Position numbers and translations under genes: made by a program
The notes under the pieces: model-generated
The model's database searches: none
The model's input: only the letters and a program-made list of their open reading frames with translations
Told to the model about the DNA's origin: nothing
Assembly: GCA_003024985.2 (NCBI GenBank)
Contig: PXIH01S0029747.1
DNA: 11,099 bases
Source: Euperipatoides rowelli
Lineage: Eukaryota; Onychophora; Udeonychophora; Euonychophora; Peripatopsidae
Reading direction: 5' to 3' (one strand)
Shown: piece by piece, positions 7,771-11,099 of the stretch
Position numbering within the stretch: position 1 is the first letter of the stretch
Layout of the letters: the number at the start of each line of letters is the position of its first letter

Positions 7771-8066
7771 TGGTGATTATAATTACCACAGTTCATTACA
7801 TAAGAGTTCTTAGGTAAGTAATTAGTAATGTTATTTGGATTGGGCTAATAACTACAGTCCTTATAGCCAATCTTTGTACACAGTTCTGATAGCAAACATA
7901 TACTGTATATTCTCTCTCTCCCTCTTCCAATATTGTTGTTAGTAACTGTAAATAATTATAGTAATAATAAGGTAGATAATAACCTATAGTTATACATACT
8001 ATTAGTGATAATAATTTGTGCAGAATTCGGGGAGTCTGCCTAGCAAGCTTCTTCTTTGGGAGCTCC

Positions 8067-8084
8067 TTTGAGCTTTAGCTCAAA
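8067..8084. repeat. 18-base palindrome
   Basis: TTTGAGCT-TT-AGCTCAAA: two perfect 8-base arms around two bases, preceded by GGAGCTCC at about 8059-8066. It could form a small hairpin. Its position about 100 bases inside the right end of the insertion suggests an end structure, but this is inference. Confidence 0.7.
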
Positions 8085-8183
8085 AATGGTCCTGGTAACC
8101 TCTGCTGTGATTCTTGTGACATGGGCATGATTGTACTCCTATTGGGGGTGGAATCACGACCCTGTTACAGTGAGACATCCTGG

Positions 8184-8189
8184 GTTAGT
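8184..8189 (+). repeat. possible target-site duplicate, right (GTTAGT)
   Basis: Partner of 6965-6970; see that entry. Confidence 0.4.
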
Positions 8190-9507
8190 ATTTAATGGTT
8201 TATTTGGATCGTAATGTGTTAAGACATGTTAAGAAGTCAAAGTTTGTTTAATCACCTCAAACTCCTTTGTAAACTGTGTGCTCCAATTCCAGGGTGTCTT
8301 TTTGCTAAGTAAATTGTTGAGGTGTGGAATTTTGGAAGATAAATCTGGTACAAACGTCCTATAATATCCTATCAGACCTATAAAAGAGCATAGTTGGTCT
8401 ACATTAGTTGTGGTTGGGGTGGCTGACATAGCTTCCAATTTGGTATGACTAGGTTTTATGCTGTTGGCACTGATAATATGACCTAAATATTCCACTTGGC
8501 TTTAGAAAAATTCACACTTGTATAGCTTCAATTGTATGCCACTGTCTTTTAGAGTAGTAATTATGGTGTCCAGATCATGTAAATGTATGGTAGGGTCTTT
8601 ACTAGTTATTAAAATGTCATCTGAATAGCATATAACAATATTTTGGCCCTTTAAGATTGTGTCCTAAGTGAGTATTGATTGTGAGATACTCTGCATATCG
8701 TTTGTCCATCCACACCTGTTGATAGACTTGTGCAAGATCCAGTTTAGAAAATATTTTTCCACCTGCCAGTTTATTAAGCATGTCATCTATAATTGGTATT
8801 TGGTAGTGTGTACTGGTCCACTTTGATACATTTATTTAAGCCAACTTTATAGTCTACACAAATATGTAGTGTGTCATTCTTTTTTTAAAATAGGAACTAC
8901 TGAGGCAGCCCATTTGGAAAATTTACCAGGTGTCAAAATATTTTGTTCCTGTAATTTTTTTAATTCCTGTTCAACAGCATGTAGTAAGGCAAAAGGAACA
9001 TTGCAATGTTTAAAAAATCTGGGTGTGCTATCCTTATTTAAGTGTAGATTAGCTTCAAACTGTTTAATGTATCCTAAGCATTTTGCAAACAAGGAATCAA
9101 ATTTATTTTAGCAATTGCTGTAATTTTGGCTCAGAATTTTCTATGGAGTGAATTTCCTTAATAGCATTGATGAAATTTCAAGTGCATGTAACCATGAGTG
9201 GCCTAATAATGAAGTAAAACCACATTGGGTAATAAATAATTCCAAATTATCAACTATATTGTTGTTAAGTTTTGCAGATACTTTGCAAATTCCTAAAGGC
9301 GTTATAATATGGTCAAAGGATCTTAGTGTGACTTTAGTATGCTATAGGCTAAGGTTTGGCCATTTATCTTTGAAAGTGTTAAAAGGCATAACAGATATGG
9401 CTGCACCAGTGTCGAGCTCAAAGTTAAATGTTTTTTCATCAATTAGCAGTCTAATCACAATGGACTCTGTATTTTCATTATTTGTAGTATAGCTATTCAT
9501 AATATTG
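8190..9507 (-). pseudogene. pol: gypsy pol, protease and reverse transcriptase (frameshifted)
   Basis: The protease motif is FELDTGAAISVMP (DTG at 9405-9413), with the conserved SLLGHSWLHAL near its end (about 9160-9200). The RT fingers are open from 9092 to 8874 and include VPFALLHAVEQELKKL and KWAASVVPILKK. The palm follows in other frames; the active-site box is YSDD (8616-8627) in CYSDDILITSKD. The strand between the first palm block and YSDD lacks the LPFG...F motif found in all gypsy RTs, so roughly 75 bases have been deleted near 8660-8690. After one TAA (8502-8504) the connection domain is open (8229-8495): EYLGHIISANSI and LIGYYRTFVPDLSSKI. It ends at THYDPNKPL where the insertion begins. 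Clearly dead, but the family call is firm. Confidence 0.85.
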
Positions 9508-9538
9508 AATTATTATTATTATTATTATTATTATTATT
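9508..9538 (-). repeat. (AAT)n tail, likely LINE 3' end
   Basis: About ten ATT/TTA units on the plus strand, reading (AAT)n on the minus strand. It lies exactly between the LINE sequence and the gypsy protease, downstream of an AATAAAG string (about 9570). LINEs of the RTE and CR1 groups often end in short tandem repeats and not poly(A), so this marks the LINE 3' end. Confidence 0.75.
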
Positions 9539-9814
9539 GTTATCAGCAATATGGATATATTTTTTTAACTTTATTAAAACCTTATATACAAACCATTTTT
9601 ATATGACATGAAGAGACTCCAATTTTATCACTTCCCCCCAAAGTTCCCAACACATCTGCCCCCTCCAACTAATCTATAACCCTTCCCTTATCAATTTATC
9701 AATACACCACTTCAGTGTCTCATATAGCTTTAAACTCTACATCCTCAAACAGAACACATCCCTTCTATATTCATTTTAAATATCCATGTAAAACTTTTGC
9801 AAAATTTGAGAATC
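9539..9814 (-). other. LINE 3' region, no domain recognised
   Basis: Sequence between the last recognisable RT motif and the (AAT)n tail. It should contain the rest of the RT but shows none of its motifs in any frame. The plus-strand open frame at 9715-9906 is antisense to RT and not a gene. Confidence 0.5.
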
Positions 9815-10110
9815 CAATACAAATCAAATATTTATTGAATCAAAGGCTTTTTCTTAGTCAACAAGTCCTATGTAAAGGGAAGTTCATTGCATCTTTGGAT
9901 GACTGACTACTTGCAGGTGGTACAAGGAGCTAAATCCACATCTGAATCCATCTTTGTATTTTGATGGAGCCTCATCCAATTCTTATTTTGCAATCTATTT
10001 GTTCGAACCTTGGTGAAAAATGTATATATGACTGGCAGCAAGCTTATATGTCTGTAATTTTTAGTCTTCTTCATCACCTTTCTTGTATAACAATATTACA
10101 GCAGAATTAC
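9815..10110 (-). pseudogene. LINE reverse transcriptase, N-terminal part
   Basis: Reading on the minus strand across stops: AVILLYKKGDEED (about 10068-10105), then the RT motif RHISLLPVIYTFFTKV, matching the NYRPISLLSVxYKxFTK block of RTE-type LINEs, and NRLQNK. A block resembling GFRxGxSxxxHLQVV follows near 9900-9960. The catalytic-Asp motif is GLVD-stop-EKAFDSI (about 9834-9866); the stop (TAA) stands where Tyr is usual, a single base change from TAT. The YEKAFDSI wording is typical of the RTE group. Several stops and at least one frameshift rule out function. Confidence 0.75.
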
Positions 10111-10689
10111 TCCAACAAATGATTTATTAATTTGTTTTTTTTTAGCATTCTGTAAAACACTGAGTGAGTGACTTTTCTAGTTCATTTCCCTCCTGCTTTT
10201 ATAAAATTAATTATTTTGTTGTCTTCTGTTGATTTTCTATTCTTCATGTGTTTTGTATGCTGCACTTCTGTGAAAACATGTGGTACAACAATCATTGTGC
10301 CATAAAATCATATTTATTGTATTTTATACCTTCCTTGATAATATTGGTATTTTTGATCCAACTTGATAGAGTATCTTGTAAAATTCTTCAACTGTTTGGA
10401 CAATGTTATTTATTTCTAATAATGATTGGTCTACCATATTTTATTTTAATTGATATTAAATTTTTCTCAGTCATTAANCTTTGTTTAGTTTTCTTCTAAC
10501 TTTTATTTGCCTCAAATTATTGTTTTCTTGATCAAATCACAGTTGAACTGTCATATGTCATTGTAATATATCTTCCATAATTTCTACAGAGCTGAACATT
10601 TACAATTTTTGAATTTGAATCTTTCTTGTTTTTCATTACATATTGCTTTTTCATTAAATTTTAATCCCTTGTGATATTTTTTTTTAATT
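10111..10689 (-). other. LINE linker between endonuclease and RT, decayed
   Basis: A/T-rich, with stops in every frame, lying where the linker of an RTE-type polyprotein would be. No motif is recognised. It has an N at 10480. The plus-strand open frame at 10248-10499 is a low-complexity antisense product. Confidence 0.5.
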
Positions 10690-11099
10690 GTCTTTGGTAC
10701 CAGTAATACATTATCACAGCATCTAAGATATTTTATTTGATGGTAAAATTAATTTCTTCCAGGTCTTTATTAATTTTCTTCTGCATATCTAAAAATGTAC
10801 CAAATCTGTTTTTGAGTTTTAACTGAAACATACTGTATGTGTATGTTTCTTAGGTTCTCCACATCAATTGATTGAAACTCCTTTTGGAAACCTTTAGCCC
10901 TTTCAAATTCTGCATTAGAATGGTATGATACCTTACTAGCCTGTGATCACTACCTGTTTTGAATTGGTTGAGTACTGAGATATCTAGCACTATCTTACTC
11001 TTCTTAACTAAGTTCATTCTTCACTCGGTTTGCTTATCTTAAAGTTAATTTCCTGTTTGTTTGGTGCCTTTTTGAAGAATGAATCCATGATGAATAAAT
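10690..11099 (-). pseudogene. LINE apurinic-type endonuclease, C-terminal end
   Basis: The minus strand encodes KGTKQTGN and, after frame changes, KIVLDISVLNQFKTGSDHRLVR (GSDHRLVR at 10931-10954). The SDHR motif is the last conserved block of the APE-type endonuclease that nicks target DNA in RTE and related LINEs; its His is the catalytic one. Further on, LKNRFGTFLDMQKKI (about 10785-10830) matches the LxNRF stretch that follows this domain in RTE proteins. The catalytic N-terminal two thirds is off the right edge. Stops (for example TGA near 11010) break the frame. Confidence 0.72.

Larger units (their letters stand above)
6971..8183. mobile_element. 1.2 kb insertion of unknown class inside gypsy pol
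   Basis: The gypsy coding similarity stops after HYDPNKPL (about 8190) on one side and resumes at the YGFGA motif (6925-6945) on the other; in related elements these points are only a few codons apart. The block between shows no gypsy, LINE or transposase similarity that I can see. Contents in plus-strand order: a tRNA-like head (6972-7028), an A/T-rich part with ATT runs, a GA tract (7216-7231), a GC-richer middle (about 7300-7770), then A/T-rich sequence and a palindrome at 8067-8084. Termini do not form an obvious inverted or long direct repeat. It may be a SINE joined to another repeat, a non-autonomous LTR derivative, or several insertions. Confidence 0.6.
5031..9507 (-). mobile_element. 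Ty3/gypsy retrotransposon, Mag/K02A2.6-like, 3' part, with a nested insertion
   Basis: On the minus strand the order is protease, RT, RNase H, integrase, stop, polypurine tract, LTR start, which is the gypsy order. The integrase ends in a KPPDHLEVN-type tail typical of the Mag-like group. It is truncated at both ends in this window: upstream of the protease an RTE-like LINE follows directly (9508), so gag is either lost or lies beyond the LINE, and the 3' LTR is cut by the DNA transposon. A 1.2 kb foreign block (6971-8183) splits RT from RNase H. Numerous stops and frameshifts show that it is old. Confidence 0.85.
9508..11099 (-). mobile_element. RTE-like non-LTR retrotransposon (LINE), fragment
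   Basis: On the minus strand an endonuclease C-terminus (right edge), a linker and the start of a reverse transcriptase occur in the correct order, followed by an (AAT)n tail. The endonuclease start lies beyond the right edge. The later RT motifs (FADD and onward) are not seen in the 270 bases between the FDSI motif and the tail, so the copy has an internal 3' deletion. Stops are frequent in all frames. Confidence 0.75.

Noticed and set aside
7337-7813. Host exon or small protein gene in the GC-richer stretch
   Set aside because: Overlapping frames, repeat-driven Gln/Ser/Leu composition and no recognisable domain; it lies inside an insertion in a retroelement.
9715-10499. Plus-strand open frames at 9715-9906 and 10248-10499
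   Set aside because: They lie antisense to the LINE; the minus strand carries the RT motifs, and the second frame spans an N base and is low-complexity.
1-11099. CRISPR array, origin, operon or other prokaryotic system
   Set aside because: No regularly spaced direct repeats, no compact gene arrays and no ribosome-binding sites; all recognisable content is eukaryotic transposable elements.

Overview
The window looks like intergenic DNA from an invertebrate animal: strongly A/T-rich, full of degraded transposable elements, and with no host gene that I can recognise. The mix of a Ty1/copia element, a Ty3/gypsy element of Mag/K02A2.6 type, an RTE-like LINE and a DNA transposon of a CDTTS/CXC family common in marine and arthropod invertebrates supports a metazoan host. 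The phylum cannot be fixed from this sequence. Three N bases (4942, 7622, 10480) point to a draft assembly.

Layout, left to right. (1) Positions 1-2222, minus strand: the 5' part of a Ty1/copia retrotransposon. It has a likely 5' LTR (1891-2222), a primer-binding site (1880-1888), then gag and the first part of pol in one reading frame running off the left edge. That frame is broken only by two TGA codons over 590 codons. (2) About 2340-5030, plus strand: a DNA transposon with roughly 210-250 bp terminal inverted repeats around a decayed and internally deleted transposase. Its C-terminal half carries an XPG/PIN-like nuclease signature (DIDI, then CDTTS and a GHGK turn) and a cysteine-rich CXC-type tail; I infer an Academ-like element. 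(3) About 5031-9507, minus strand: a decayed Ty3/gypsy element with part of its 3' LTR, polypurine tract, integrase, RNase H, reverse transcriptase and protease. It is split by a 1.2 kb insertion at 6971-8183 that lands at the start of RNase H and begins with a tRNA-like stretch. (4) Positions 9508-11099, minus strand: an RTE-like LINE fragment (end of endonuclease, then the start of reverse transcriptase) ending in an (AAT)n tail directly against the gypsy protease.

Reading order of events (inference): the gypsy element is old and acted as a landing pad. It received the 1.2 kb insertion, the LINE upstream of its protease, and probably the DNA transposon in its 3' LTR. The copia element is much less mutated and is probably the youngest. 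None of the elements visible here could move on its own as it stands. I saw no CRISPR array, functional tRNA, rRNA or host coding exon. The most informative features are the transposon with paired subterminal hairpins, the near-open copia frame, and the tRNA-headed insertion of unknown type.
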